A model generated the notes under the pieces. It searched no databases and was not told the origin of the DNA. It worked only from the letters and a program-made list of their open reading frames with translations. From a virus: a DNA stretch of 36,572 nt. The translations under genes were made by a program, and so were the position numbers. The stretch covers positions 1-36,572 of the IMG/VR virus record IMGVR_UViG_3300021440_000074, one strand, 5' to 3'. This document shows positions 6,581 through 14,461 of the stretch, piece after piece; position 1 is the stretch's first letter; the number at the start of each line of letters is the position of its first letter.

Positions 6581-6695
6581 GCTAGGCGGCAACTGCGGTC
6601 ACTTTCGCTATGGGCGGCATAGCCATATGTCGTTACCTTTCCATAACATCCCATAGGATTGGGTTTCCAGTGCTTTAGTGGGCAAGCCGCCTAGC
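6581..6695. ncRNA. Candidate structured RNA or inverted-repeat element
   Basis: The gap 6573-6717 contains a perfect 10-bp inverted repeat, GCTAGGCGGC (6581-6590) and GCCGCCTAGC (6686-6695). It encloses a 6-bp hairpin, GCTATG/CATAGC, with a 5-nt loop (6607-6623). A run of six T precedes the left arm at 6574-6579, so on the minus strand the closing stem is followed by six A and does not look like a terminator. No open frame spans it. A folded RNA, an mRNA processing site or a small transposable relic would all fit. Confidence 0.4.
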
Positions 6696-6717
6696 ACCTA
6701 ACAATTGGAGTAACTAT

Positions 6718-6912
6718 ATGTCAAGAACTTACGCAGACGAACGAGGCGAGATTGCTTATAAAGCATACCAAAAAGCCGCATTGCAATTTGATGATGAAGG
6801 GCTTGCAGGACATGCGCTTGCGTGGCAAGACCTGCCAGAGAGCGACCGTGAATGCTGGATTGCAGCAGCAGAAGCTGTGCATCAAAATGCACTTTTGGGC
6901 GCTTTCCTGTGA
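6718..6912 (+). CDS. Hypothetical helical protein, 64 aa
   Basis: It starts after GGAG with good spacing. The product begins MSRTYADERGEIAYKAYQKA and continues with a WQDLPESDRECWIAAAEAVH helix; the xWxxLPExxRxxWxxAA pattern is typical of small phage proteins. It ends in TGATG, giving coupled translation into the next frame, which carries a related W-x-x-F/L-x-x-x-x-K/R pattern. Perhaps the two are a duplicated pair. Function unknown. Confidence 0.65.
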   Translation: MSRTYADERGEIAYKAYQKAALQFDDEGLAGHALAWQDLPESDRECWIAAAEAVHQNALLGAFL

Positions 6913-7091
6913 TGACTGCCACACCGCAGGATTGGGACGCGCCAGAATGGGCGAACGCATACTGCGTCCACGAATGGAAAAACTATATCTCCACGGAAGT
7001 GCAGCAAATTTGGCACTCATTCACAGACTATCAAAAGAAGGCGATTGCGCGACAAGCCGAAGAAAACGCGGAACGCGAAGAATGGGATTGA
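6912..7091 (+). CDS. Hypothetical protein, 59 aa
   Basis: I start it at ATG 6912 in the TGATG overlap; a longer frame from 6852 is inside the previous gene. The product begins MTATPQDWDAPEWANAYCVH and ends in an acidic basic-mixed helix (YQKKAIARQAEENAEREEWD). It is the last plus-strand gene of the right arm; a hairpin at 7103-7129 follows. Function unknown. Confidence 0.6.
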   Translation: MTATPQDWDAPEWANAYCVHEWKNYISTEVQQIWHSFTDYQKKAIARQAEENAEREEWD

Positions 7092-7100
7092 TGCAATAAA

Positions 7101-7129
7101 AAATCCCCCAGCCTTTGCAGGAGGGGGAT
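7101..7129 (-). terminator. Rho-independent terminator of the late leftward operon
   Basis: ATCCCCC (7103-7109) pairs with GGGGGAT (7123-7129). On the minus strand the stem is followed by TTTTTTATT, so it terminates transcription coming from the late genes. On the plus strand it has no U run, but the hairpin could still slow the rightward operon that ends 12 nt before it. It lies between converging genes, as expected. Confidence 0.8.
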
Positions 7130-7188
7130 AAGGGTTTAGCGAATGAAGGACACCAAACCAAGGAGACAGCATGAGCTGCGACCTGATT

Positions 7189-7602
7189 CTAACGCGAAAC
7201 ACCCTTAGATTTTTCAACCGTGCGCAAACTTCCAATGCCCAATATGCCAGTGAGAATCACCCACAGCGCCTCCGTGTCTAACATTGGTGGCGGCGTAAGG
7301 CCAGCGGGAACGTAGCCACCAGCCTGCAATACCGCCCATGCCCATACCAACATGGGGTAAAGGATGAACTGATACGCCATCGCCGCAACACCGCACCACC
7401 CCACGGCTGGCCTCCATCCCGCTACGAAAATGCTAGCGTGTTTGGCTTCCTCTTGGTTGACATTGATCTGGCCTTGCTGCAAATCGGCTTCAATTTTGCG
7501 CTGCTCTAAGGCTTGCCGCCCGCGCTCTTCGTCTGACGTAAACAAATCGTCAGCCACCTTGCCAACGGCATCAATTACGCCGCCCAAGCCTAAGATATTC
7601 AT
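7189..7602 (-). CDS. Holin, GTA_holin_3TM-like
   Basis: 137 residues from ATG 7602, which overlaps the endolysin stop (ATGA) and has AAGGGG upstream. A longer frame to 7632 is rejected. The order is MNILGLGGVIDAVGKVADDL, a charged helical stretch (EERGRQALEQRKIEADLQQ), FVAGWRPAVGWCG near residues 60-72, then two or three membrane segments (AAMAYQFILYPMLVWAWAV and LWVILTGILGIGSL). The RPxxGW motif and layout match the 3TM holin family PF11351. Its role is to open the inner membrane so that the endolysin can escape. Confidence 0.85.
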   Translation of the reverse strand: MNILGLGGVIDAVGKVADDLFTSDEERGRQALEQRKIEADLQQGQINVNQEEAKHASIFVAGWRPAVGWCGVAAMAYQFILYPMLVWAWAVLQAGGYVPAGLTPPPMLDTEALWVILTGILGIGSLRTVEKSKGVSR

Positions 7603-8102
7603 GCCAGCCCCTTGAATGTACGGTTTAACCACCCGCGAATGAATTTGACTTGCACAGGGTCACGGTTGCAAATATCGAGGTATCGCTTAATCTTGGCCAG
7701 CGCGTACAGTTGTTTGAACGTCTGTTCGTCAGCATCGCGCAAAGCCGCCATTGTCTTGTCGCCAAACACGCCATCAGGCGTTTGGTTAACGACGATTTGA
7801 GCGAGTTTTTTAGCTACGCTAGTCCCTGCGTTAACCCCGAAGTCAAAAATTGATTCTGCGATGGTTTGTGGCAGTTCATCGCCCCTTACAGCGTCCCAAT
7901 ACAGCGGTTTGTAGAAGGCCCGGACTAGCGATGCGTCTGGCAGTTGCCCAGCGTCAATAGCGTGCCACCCTTGCCACTGCGGGTTTTTGTTTCGTGCGAT
8001 GCCTGCGTAGGTTTGCCCGCCCGTGTCGCCCGAGACTTTGTGCAGCACGTAGCCGCCTTCTGATTTAATCGTTTTCTCAAACGCCTCAAGAAAATCAGCC
8101 AT
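7599..8102 (-). CDS. Endolysin, GH108-type N-acetylmuramidase
   Basis: 167 residues, started at ATG 8102 with GAGG 8 nt before it; a TTG two codons upstream is less likely. The N-terminus has EAFEKTIKSEGGYVLHK with the family's E-G-G-Y signature (Glu15 the likely catalytic acid), then GDTGGQTYAGIARNKNPQW. The C-terminal half has a VVNQTPDGVFGDKTMAAL peptidoglycan-binding-like repeat. This matches PF05838 followed by PF09374. It cuts the peptidoglycan glycan strand. No signal peptide was seen, so it should depend on the holin encoded next to it. Confidence 0.9.
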   Translation of the reverse strand: MADFLEAFEKTIKSEGGYVLHKVSGDTGGQTYAGIARNKNPQWQGWHAIDAGQLPDASLVRAFYKPLYWDAVRGDELPQTIAESIFDFGVNAGTSVAKKLAQIVVNQTPDGVFGDKTMAALRDADEQTFKQLYALAKIKRYLDICNRDPVQVKFIRGWLNRTFKGLA

Positions 8103-8104
8103 GC

Positions 8105-8251
8105 TCAATCCTCGAAACCGTTATAGATAAGAACAAACACAACCAGCAAGGCCATGAGCGTACCAAACGCCATGAACCAAAGGGTTGTGTAAATCAACCT
8201 AGCAGAATCAGCCAGAAAATCCACGGTAGTAGAAGCTACATTACTTGTCAT
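8105..8251 (-). CDS. Single-pass membrane protein of the lysis cassette, 48 aa
   Basis: The frame starts at ATG 8251, overlapping the 3' end of the upstream gene by 11 nt, and stops at 8105-8107, two nt before the endolysin ATG. It begins MTSNVASTTVDFLADSARLI and has one membrane segment (TLWFMAFGTLMALLVVFVLI). Position between a coiled-coil membrane protein and the endolysin suggests a lysis accessory protein, perhaps a second holin or antiholin. No family recognised. Confidence 0.6.
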   Translation of the reverse strand: MTSNVASTTVDFLADSARLIYTTLWFMAFGTLMALLVVFVLIYNGFED

Positions 8252-8459
8252 TTTCTATTTTCGTTTCCACGCGGACAATGCGTTTGTCAAGACCGTTGAT
8301 TCTCTCGTGGAGTTCGCCCGCTACTTCGTTCAGCGTTTCCACCATCTGATCTAGCTTCGTGACCACACGAGAGCCAATCCATCCGACGATAGCCGCCAAA
8401 AGGCCGAATAGCGTAGCAACAAGAGCCGCCGCGATTGTGAGTAGTTGCGTTTCGTTCAT
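8241..8459 (-). CDS. Membrane-anchored coiled-coil protein, 72 aa
   Basis: It starts at ATG 8459 with AAAAGG upstream. Residues 5-30 are one membrane segment (LLTIAAALVATLFGLLAAIV), followed by a charged heptad-rich helix (LDQMVETLNEVAGELHERIN) ending in RIVRVETKIENDK. The layout of an N-terminal anchor and a soluble coiled coil resembles phage lysis accessory proteins (Rz-like or class II holin-like), and it heads the lysis cassette. Role inferred from context. Confidence 0.65.
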   Translation of the reverse strand: MNETQLLTIAAALVATLFGLLAAIVGWIGSRVVTKLDQMVETLNEVAGELHERINGLDKRIVRVETKIENDK

Positions 8460-8469
8460 TGCTGCCTTT

Positions 8470-9039
8470 TCAAGTCCAAGAAATAACTACAGAGCCGTTT
8501 GCGCCGTTAGTACCTGCCGCAGCGCCGCCTTGTCCCGCTGTGCCTAAGCCACCACCACCGACGACGACTGTAATAGATGACCCAACGGTGAGGCCACCAA
8601 CAGTGTAGGTTTTGATGGCCTTGCCGCCGCCACCGCCACCGCCGCCAGTGAAGGAGCCAGCACCGCCCGTACCACCGACCGAGAAGTTTGCGCCACCAGC
8701 ACCCCCAGTAGAGCCGTCAACGCCGTTCGAGCCAGATGTATTGGTGTCGCCGCCAGATGCTGACCCGCCGGGGCCGAAAGAGCCATGCGTAGACACACTC
8801 GCATCTGCTCCATTACCTCCAAAACCGCCACCACCGGAAACCGTTGAATTGAAGGTAGAAGCAGACCCGGTTCCTGCCTGAACTGCGCCAGAGGTATTAC
8901 TACCGCCGCCGCCGCCACCAGCACCACCAATAGCGGTTGCGGTCAGTGTAGTGTATGAAGGTACGACAAAAGAATACGTCCCCGGTGTCAAATAAGACAT
9001 AGAACCGGGGCCACCGCCAAGAATAGTTGGTACAAACAT
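8470..9039 (-). CDS. Glycine-rich tail tip / receptor-binding adhesin
   Basis: 189 residues with poly-Gly tracts of up to eight residues separated by short Ser/Thr/Asn stretches. The order is an N-terminal PGTYSFVVPSYTTLTATAIG strand pair, the Gly-rich body (about 37-140), then AIKTYTVGGLTVGSSITVVV and a final NGANGSVVISWT. Gly-rich sandwiches of this kind form the variable tips of phage adhesins (as in the S16 gp38 type) and are often seen next to tail fibres. It follows the fibre gene by 1 nt. Receptor unknown; an exact repeat count is not informative without alignment. Confidence 0.7.
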   Translation of the reverse strand: MFVPTILGGGPGSMSYLTPGTYSFVVPSYTTLTATAIGGAGGGGGGSNTSGAVQAGTGSASTFNSTVSGGGGFGGNGADASVSTHGSFGPGGSASGGDTNTSGSNGVDGSTGGAGGANFSVGGTGGAGSFTGGGGGGGGKAIKTYTVGGLTVGSSITVVVGGGGLGTAGQGGAAAGTNGANGSVVISWT

Positions 9040-9040
9040 A

Positions 9041-10165
9041 TTAAACCGCGTTTAGACGAGAGCCCAAGTATTCGAGCGTGTTGCCTGCCCCGCCAATAAA
9101 GCTGAGAAAATCAACTTTATTGGCTGTCGTAGTCAGCGTAGGAGCACCAGCACTACCAAACTTATAGGCGGCATTCCATGTTGGCGTTCTGGAGCCTGTT
9201 GCATCCTGCGAAACTCGCATGATGTATAGGGCGTACTGTCGAATGTTAGTAGGTGCTGCCATATTCCTATTGCCTCCAAGTGTTACAGCTACGATCTGGC
9301 CGTTCGTATCAGCATTCCAGTTAATAGTTGCACCGTCTGTGAGAGTCCCGCTAAAGGGAACCTGTTGGGAGGTGTATGTAATAGAAGCTGCTGCGCCGTA
9401 CACAGGAACTGTGTCTACTAGCTGTACTTGCGTAGTACTGAGCATCCTCATGCGTGAGCGATGCGACGCGGGAATATCTCCACTCACCAAAGCTACGTAA
9501 GCGCCCGTGCTGTCTTGCTTGACAATGGCGGGGGGAGAGGCAAGGCCACTGACTTGCAGTGTCGCCGTGCTCGTATTGCCGTTGGTGAAGGTAACGAGAA
9601 ACTCCTGCCCCGCAGCGTATGCGGTGATTGCAGGGCTTGGCGTGATGGTGTAGGTGTTTGTCCCGCTGGCCGTGGCCGCGATGTAGGCGTTTGCTTGGAT
9701 AGCAGCAGACTCTCCACCAGTAACAAGCGCCTGTCCGTTTGCACGCTGATAAAACACTACTGCCCAGCCCGTGCCAGCTTGCGTAGGCACAGCACACAGC
9801 GCGTCACCTGCCGCCGTGGTGATATTCGCACCACCGGGTAAAATGAGCGTCGTGGCGTTATGCGTCAGAGTGAGCGCACCCGTGAACCGGATGATGCGCT
9901 CACCGGAATACGTCGCGCCAAAACTGGTGATTGTTGTCGTGCCTGACACCTCAACGAAAATCGAGTTTTGAGCGCCGATGTCGGTAGTAGTAGCAGACGC
10001 TAAAGTTACGGGCGCGGCCATGCCCTTGCCGTCTCTCAGCAGGGCGATAAAACTAGCGTGAGCGCGTTGCACATCATCCAATGCTTCGGGGCCGTCAACC
10101 GCACCATTAGGGAAGTTTGCGCTTGCAGTTTGCGATAAATCTGTGATACTTGTGGGCAGTGGCAT
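9041..10165 (-). CDS. Tail fibre protein
   Basis: 374 residues with GAGG 5-8 nt before ATG 10165. The N-terminal 60 residues begin MPLPTSITDLSQTASANFPN and continue with a DDVQRAHASFIALLRDGKGM helix, which I read as a virion-attachment domain. The rest is beta-rich and Thr/Ser/Ala/Gly-rich with repeated strand-turn units, ending in a compact C-terminal domain (FLSFIGGAGNTLEYLGSRLN). Position after the ejection-protein genes and before the Gly-rich tip gene fits a fibre. It contains no pectate-lyase motif, so I do not call it an enzyme. Confidence 0.75.
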   Translation of the reverse strand: MPLPTSITDLSQTASANFPNGAVDGPEALDDVQRAHASFIALLRDGKGMAAPVTLASATTTDIGAQNSIFVEVSGTTTITSFGATYSGERIIRFTGALTLTHNATTLILPGGANITTAAGDALCAVPTQAGTGWAVVFYQRANGQALVTGGESAAIQANAYIAATASGTNTYTITPSPAITAYAAGQEFLVTFTNGNTSTATLQVSGLASPPAIVKQDSTGAYVALVSGDIPASHRSRMRMLSTTQVQLVDTVPVYGAAASITYTSQQVPFSGTLTDGATINWNADTNGQIVAVTLGGNRNMAAPTNIRQYALYIMRVSQDATGSRTPTWNAAYKFGSAGAPTLTTTANKVDFLSFIGGAGNTLEYLGSRLNAV

Positions 10166-10182
10166 TTTTTACCTCGTTGAAT

Positions 10183-10335
10183 ATGGAACCTTGGCAAATA
10201 GCAATACTTATTAAACCGTTCGTAATCCTTGCAGTAATTGCTTTGCTTATTGGCGTCCGGATTTTGGTTATTAAATTTTTTCCAGAGTCAAAACTTAAAA
10301 ATTTATTGCTTCGACGCTGTTGGGATAAGCGATAA
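10183..10335 (+). CDS. Plus-strand small membrane protein inside the late region
   Basis: 50 residues from ATG 10183 on the strand opposite to all neighbours, filling the 137-bp gap between two late genes and overlapping the 3' end of the left neighbour by 33 bp. It begins MEPWQIAILIKPFVILAVIA and has a strong single membrane segment followed by a basic tail (KFFPESKLKNLLLRRCWDKR). The codons are A/T-richer than the genes beside it. I recall similar MxPWQxAxxIKP proteins in other phages, which is the main support. No good ribosome site is seen. Confidence 0.5.
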   Translation: MEPWQIAILIKPFVILAVIALLIGVRILVIKFFPESKLKNLLLRRCWDKR

Positions 10336-11988
10336 CATCATGCTTTGAGGAATTGCGCCAATTAGAGGATTGGCTGTTTTCCCGCGCTTGGCAATTTCTG
10401 CGGCAATCATCTCTGAGACAAGCTGCGGATTGTTTGCCAAAAGGTCGTCCATTGTGCCTAACAATTGATTGTTCACCTTTCGCCCAGCAAAAGAGCCGAC
10501 CATTGAAGCGCCTTTTGTAGCCATGTTCAGCAATGGAACTTTGCTTGCAACATCAAACAATCGCGCCGCTGTTGGGGCTTGCTGGGTGAAGTAATTTTCA
10601 AGAATGTTGTCTTGAGTCATTCTTCGATATGTTTGCGACCCAGTGCCTGCCCCACGCTTGGCAGATTGAGCGATAACGCTTGCATCATCAAGCAGCCCAC
10701 GGACTGAACTAATCTGTTCAGGAGACAGAATTTTTTCCATCTTTGCGCCGCTAAACCCAGTAGCCTGTCTAGCCACTGCGTTAGGGTCACGCATGGCACG
10801 GGCAAACATCTCGTAATTAAGGGATGCAGGCGCATCACCAGCAGTGGCGGGCAGCAGCTTATTGGACAAGGCTTGTCCGACTTGCATTTGATTGATTGGG
10901 GGGCTTAACTCGCGGAACTTCGCCGCGCCTTTGGCATAGTCTGGGCTGATTTTTGCAAGGCCGTTCATTAGGTCATCGCGCAACGTGATGTATTGTGTCG
11001 CTGTTGCATCATCCCCGGCTCGGACGGCTGTTCCAATCTTGCTATCAATCGCCTTTTTCACCCAATGCAAACCCTGCACGGATGTGGTGTCATCCATCGC
11101 CATGCCGCCTACTTTTGCAAGCTCTCTCGCCTTGGCGATTAAATCATCAGGCACACGGTTAGACAGTGCGCTAATCTCTGCCATCACGTCTGGCAAAATT
11201 GATTCGGATGGAATGCCTTTTGCTCGTGCCGCGTCGTAAAAAACGCCCGCCTCATCGCCGCGTTTGGCAATTGCCGCTGCAAGCGATTCAGGCGTGCCCG
11301 CCAACTCCCTCACAGGTGCGGCCATTGCATTACGGTTGCTTTGAGCCATTGCAGACAATGCGCCGCCCGGACGTTTGGCACCAATTGCATCTTCTATTGC
11401 AGCAAGCGCCTCACTGCCACTAGATTGCCCCGCACTGAATTTCACGCCGGGTGTTTTCGCCGCGTATTGCATGGGCGCAGGCTTGCCAGCAACATCCGCA
11501 AGCGTAGATGCAATAATCTTGTTTTGTCTGACAACTGGGTCATAAAGGCCAGCCTTCACCGCTTTGTACCCGCCAATCACAGCAGGCAAAGTACCGCCAA
11601 GAATCGCGCCACTTACCGCATTACCTAAACGCGATTCGTCTTTTGTGGTTGGCTGCAAGGCACCCAAGGCACCCCCAGTCAATGCGCCACCAAATACAGT
11701 ATTAACACCGGGAATCAACATCGTCGGAGCAGTAGCCGCGATGTTTCCTAGGATATTCCCCGTAATGCCGCCGCCTGTACGCATCAGTGGCGCATCCAAT
11801 CGACGCGAATCCTTCACCTCTTCCGGGGTGACAAGACCGAAAATTTGCCCAGCGCCGCGCCCCATATCAACAAACGCTTTGCCAACGCCAGCAAGCGCCT
11901 TCTCTCCAAAATTCATGCCCTCAGTCGGGTCGTAAGATTCTGGTTTTGCAGCCATTTTCCGAACGTCTGCTAGAGTGTAATCGGCCAT
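10303..11988 (-). CDS. Large internal virion / DNA ejection protein
   Basis: 561 residues, starting in a TAATG overlap with the gene before it and preceded by AAGGGG. The N-terminus, MADYTLADVRKMAAKPESYD, is polar. Residues about 80-150 are Gly/Ala-rich with hydrophobic stretches (NILGNIAATAPTMLIPGVNT), and the remainder is helical. The size, amphipathic Ala-rich character and place between other ejection-type genes and the fibre fit a protein carried in the capsid and delivered with the DNA (like P22 gp16/gp20). No lytic transglycosylase motif was found. Confidence 0.65.
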   Translation of the reverse strand: MADYTLADVRKMAAKPESYDPTEGMNFGEKALAGVGKAFVDMGRGAGQIFGLVTPEEVKDSRRLDAPLMRTGGGITGNILGNIAATAPTMLIPGVNTVFGGALTGGALGALQPTTKDESRLGNAVSGAILGGTLPAVIGGYKAVKAGLYDPVVRQNKIIASTLADVAGKPAPMQYAAKTPGVKFSAGQSSGSEALAAIEDAIGAKRPGGALSAMAQSNRNAMAAPVRELAGTPESLAAAIAKRGDEAGVFYDAARAKGIPSESILPDVMAEISALSNRVPDDLIAKARELAKVGGMAMDDTTSVQGLHWVKKAIDSKIGTAVRAGDDATATQYITLRDDLMNGLAKISPDYAKGAAKFRELSPPINQMQVGQALSNKLLPATAGDAPASLNYEMFARAMRDPNAVARQATGFSGAKMEKILSPEQISSVRGLLDDASVIAQSAKRGAGTGSQTYRRMTQDNILENYFTQQAPTAARLFDVASKVPLLNMATKGASMVGSFAGRKVNNQLLGTMDDLLANNPQLVSEMIAAEIAKRGKTANPLIGAIPQSMMLSLIPTASKQ

Positions 11989-13325
11989 TATTTCCCCTTA
12001 AATCCCATACCATCCCAAACGCCAATCTGACCATTGGGCAATGTGTAAGGCTCGCCTTTGACAAGGTTTTTAGCACTCGGATTATCTGGCAATTGCTTTG
12101 CGCTACCAATTGCATTTTCAGGGAATGCAGAGCCTCTCGAACGTGCAATCAGGTCGTTAATGATCTTGCGGTTAAGGTCTGGGCTATTTTTAACATCAGG
12201 CAATTGAATCCCATATTGGGCCTGCTCTTTATCAGACAAAGCGCCTTCGCCGGGAATCCTGAAAATCTTACGCATTTCCGTGGACATCTGTTCTTTTGCA
12301 TTGTCAAACTCTCGGGCGCTTTGTGAATTAACCACACGCCCAATCGAGCCAGACAAGCCCATAACACCGCCCTGAGTTGATTTATCAAGAATGCCATCTT
12401 TTGCCGTAAATTGGTTGCTCAAATACTCGATATTTCTAAGCGCAGCAACCTTACCGGCATTGGGAGTAACCGTTCCCAATGGGTTTTCGGCGGATGGAGG
12501 CCTCACCCACTGATCGCTACCAGCGTCATATTGCCACTTGCTGCCAGCTTGCGACTTGTTAAACGCGAATTGCTCACGCGAACGCGCATCGGCGGCAATC
12601 GCATCAGGGGACATCGTTGTTTTAACCTGAGACAAAGGCTTTCCGGTAAATTGGTCAATCCCTTGAATCGCGCCGCCTGTGTTTGCAAAATGCAGCTTTT
12701 CTGCGGGCGTGTATTGGCTAATGGTTTCTGTTCCATCCTCAGACATCATCACTGTGGCAATGCTTCCATCGGGCATTTTTACAGTGCGCGTGTCTGCCTT
12801 GAACTTTGGCCGAAACTTTTCGGCCATAGCGTAATACTGGTTTGCATGGTCAACAAGCCCTTGTTTTGCAAAGGTGTCGCCAATCGTCTTATAGGCCGTG
12901 AAGTTATCCGATTTAGGAGGGATTGCGCCTTGAACACTTGCCGTCTGTCCGATTTGTGGCTGTTTGGCAATTGCAGGCGCTCCAAGTTGGTACATTGATT
13001 CTTGCGTACTAACAGGAGATTGCGGCAAGCCTTGCTGTCCATAAATACCCTTGAGTACCTCACGCGCTTGTGCGTCTGCCTCTTGCTTGCGCTTCATTTC
13101 AGAAACGCTTAAGCCTAGCTGCTCGTTTTGCAGCTTGCGTAATGCGTCTTGATTGATTTGCTCATTCGCATTTGCGTACCCAGTCAGCCCCGCAACACCA
13201 GCGCGGCCAATGTTGTTCAATGGCGTACCACGTCGAGCGCCAGCCAAGCCACCAGCCACAGCAGCAAGCAAACCCTGTCCCTCGGGTGTTTTTACAAAGC
13301 CTGAAAAGTCATCAAGCAAGCCCAT
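11988..13325 (-). CDS. Internal virion / DNA ejection protein
   Basis: 445 residues from ATG 13325, two nt after the previous stop. The N-terminus begins MGLLDDFSGFVKTPEGQGLL and is followed by a Gly/Ala-rich AAVAGGLAGARRG stretch that could insert in a membrane. The middle has helical Gln/Lys-rich sequence (RKLQNEQLGLSVSEMKRKQE) and the end is LPNGQIGVWDGMGFKGK. It belongs to the run of four late proteins that I assign to DNA ejection on size, order and composition. The C-terminal GxxxVxDGxGFK-like end recurs in phage virion proteins. Confidence 0.65.
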   Translation of the reverse strand: MGLLDDFSGFVKTPEGQGLLAAVAGGLAGARRGTPLNNIGRAGVAGLTGYANANEQINQDALRKLQNEQLGLSVSEMKRKQEADAQAREVLKGIYGQQGLPQSPVSTQESMYQLGAPAIAKQPQIGQTASVQGAIPPKSDNFTAYKTIGDTFAKQGLVDHANQYYAMAEKFRPKFKADTRTVKMPDGSIATVMMSEDGTETISQYTPAEKLHFANTGGAIQGIDQFTGKPLSQVKTTMSPDAIAADARSREQFAFNKSQAGSKWQYDAGSDQWVRPPSAENPLGTVTPNAGKVAALRNIEYLSNQFTAKDGILDKSTQGGVMGLSGSIGRVVNSQSAREFDNAKEQMSTEMRKIFRIPGEGALSDKEQAQYGIQLPDVKNSPDLNRKIINDLIARSRGSAFPENAIGSAKQLPDNPSAKNLVKGEPYTLPNGQIGVWDGMGFKGK

Positions 13326-13326
13326 A

Positions 13327-13776
13327 TCAACCCCCTAAGAGTGATGCACGGCGGGCGCGTCGTTGCGATTCGTCTTGCATGCGTTGTTGTTCCATTGCTC
13401 CAATTTGCTGTGTCAATCCAGTGAGCGCGGGAGAGCCTGAATTTTGCATCACGGGCGATGCTTGAATGGGCTGTTGTTTGGGAGCAAGCAAGCCCTGAGC
13501 CGCGTTTGCAGCAGAAAAGATATTGCCCACGGGCTTGGCAATTTCAGCAGCGGATTTAACGCTTTCCATAATGCCGGGGCTAGGCGTTACCACGGTTGCC
13601 GGGACTGCCATGCCGCCCGCAGCAGGAGCCTGACCAAGCAAGCCACCAATAGCAGGCGCGGCCATGCCGCCTACAGCACCCATTGCAGCGCCTGCGAGTG
13701 GGTCTTTTTTGTTCAACAAGCCGCCTACAGCACTGCCGATAAGCGGGAAAAGGATTGCATCATCAAGGCCAAACAC
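13327..13776 (-). CDS. Gly/Ala-rich virion protein, 149 aa
   Basis: I start it at GTG 13776, which has a full AGGAGG 10 nt upstream and lies 1 nt after the preceding stop; the longer frame to 13842 runs back into that gene. The product begins MFGLDDAILFPLIGSAVGGL, then LAGAAMGAVGGMAAPAIGGL, two Gly-zipper-like hydrophobic stretches. The C-terminus is polar and basic (MQDESQRRARRASLLGG). A membrane-active ejection protein is the best guess, in line with its neighbours. Confidence 0.65.
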   Translation of the reverse strand: MFGLDDAILFPLIGSAVGGLLNKKDPLAGAAMGAVGGMAAPAIGGLLGQAPAAGGMAVPATVVTPSPGIMESVKSAAEIAKPVGNIFSAANAAQGLLAPKQQPIQASPVMQNSGSPALTGLTQQIGAMEQQRMQDESQRRARRASLLGG

Positions 13777-13777
13777 T

Positions 13778-14461
13778 TTATTTGCCTCCTCCTGATTGGG
13801 TTGTTGTTGATGTTGACCCAAGGTTGGAGCCAAACACACCACTCATTGCCGCCAATTGCTTGTAAGGCAGGTTTTGCGCGTCTTGGTATTGCTGATAGCC
13901 AAAATCCAAACCTTGCTGCGCTTGGTCTTGTTGCAGTTGACCGGCTTTGAGCAATTGCCCCGCGTCTGTGTACGCTTGATTGCCGTAGTTTTGAGCCATG
14001 CCCAACGCACTGAGTTTGTTCGCCTGGTCTGTGTTGTAGGCGTTTCCGTACATCGTTGACGCGGTATCACCCAAGCCTTTAGCCAGTTGCTCTTGTAAAC
14101 CAGCGTTACCGAATGAGCCACTGCCCATCGTTGCGTTGTTGTAGTTGCCAACGACGTTTTGCTGCGCCTTGTTCACCATTGAATCAAGGTAAGGGTTAGT
14201 GCCGCCGCCCATCAAACCCATAAGAGTCTCGTTGGCTTGCGTCATTACGGGAGACCCACCAGCCGCACGGTCTTGAATAGCTTGAATGCCAAGGTCTTGC
14301 GTGCTGTTAAGGTCTGCAAACCGTTGGTTTGTATATGGCGTAAAGCCTTGGCCTGATAAGCCAATTGCTTTTTGCGCATACGTCGAAGCCAACGGCTTCA
14401 ATTCGTCAGGGATTGATTGCACTGTAGTGGATGTACCACCGCCGCCACCGCCACCGCTCAT
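13778..14461 (-). CDS. Gln/Gly-rich virion protein, likely ejection protein
   Basis: 227 residues from ATG 14461, which sits in an ATGA overlap and has GGAGG upstream; the upstream in-frame stretch to 14560 is rejected. It starts MSGGGGGGGTSTTVQS, then IPDELKPLASTYAQKAIGLS, a middle with NPYLDSMVNKAQQNVVGNYN, and a Gln-rich helical end (GQLQQDQAQQGLDFGYQQYQ). Low-complexity, glycine-led proteins of this layout recur beside the ejection genes of podoviruses. Enzymatic role unlikely. Confidence 0.65.
   Translation of the reverse strand: MSGGGGGGGTSTTVQSIPDELKPLASTYAQKAIGLSGQGFTPYTNQRFADLNSTQDLGIQAIQDRAAGGSPVMTQANETLMGLMGGGTNPYLDSMVNKAQQNVVGNYNNATMGSGSFGNAGLQEQLAKGLGDTASTMYGNAYNTDQANKLSALGMAQNYGNQAYTDAGQLLKAGQLQQDQAQQGLDFGYQQYQDAQNLPYKQLAAMSGVFGSNLGSTSTTTQSGGGK

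Noticed and set aside
7171-7281. 36-codon plus-strand frame with AAGGAG before ATG 7171
   Set aside because: It overlaps the 3' end of the holin gene on the other strand, lies after the terminator region and has no homologue that I recall. The ribosome site is good, so it is not excluded, but evidence is too thin for a feature.
8612-8881. 89-codon proline-rich plus-strand frame
   Set aside because: It is the reverse shadow of the Gly-rich adhesin; poly-Gly codons read as poly-Pro on the other strand.
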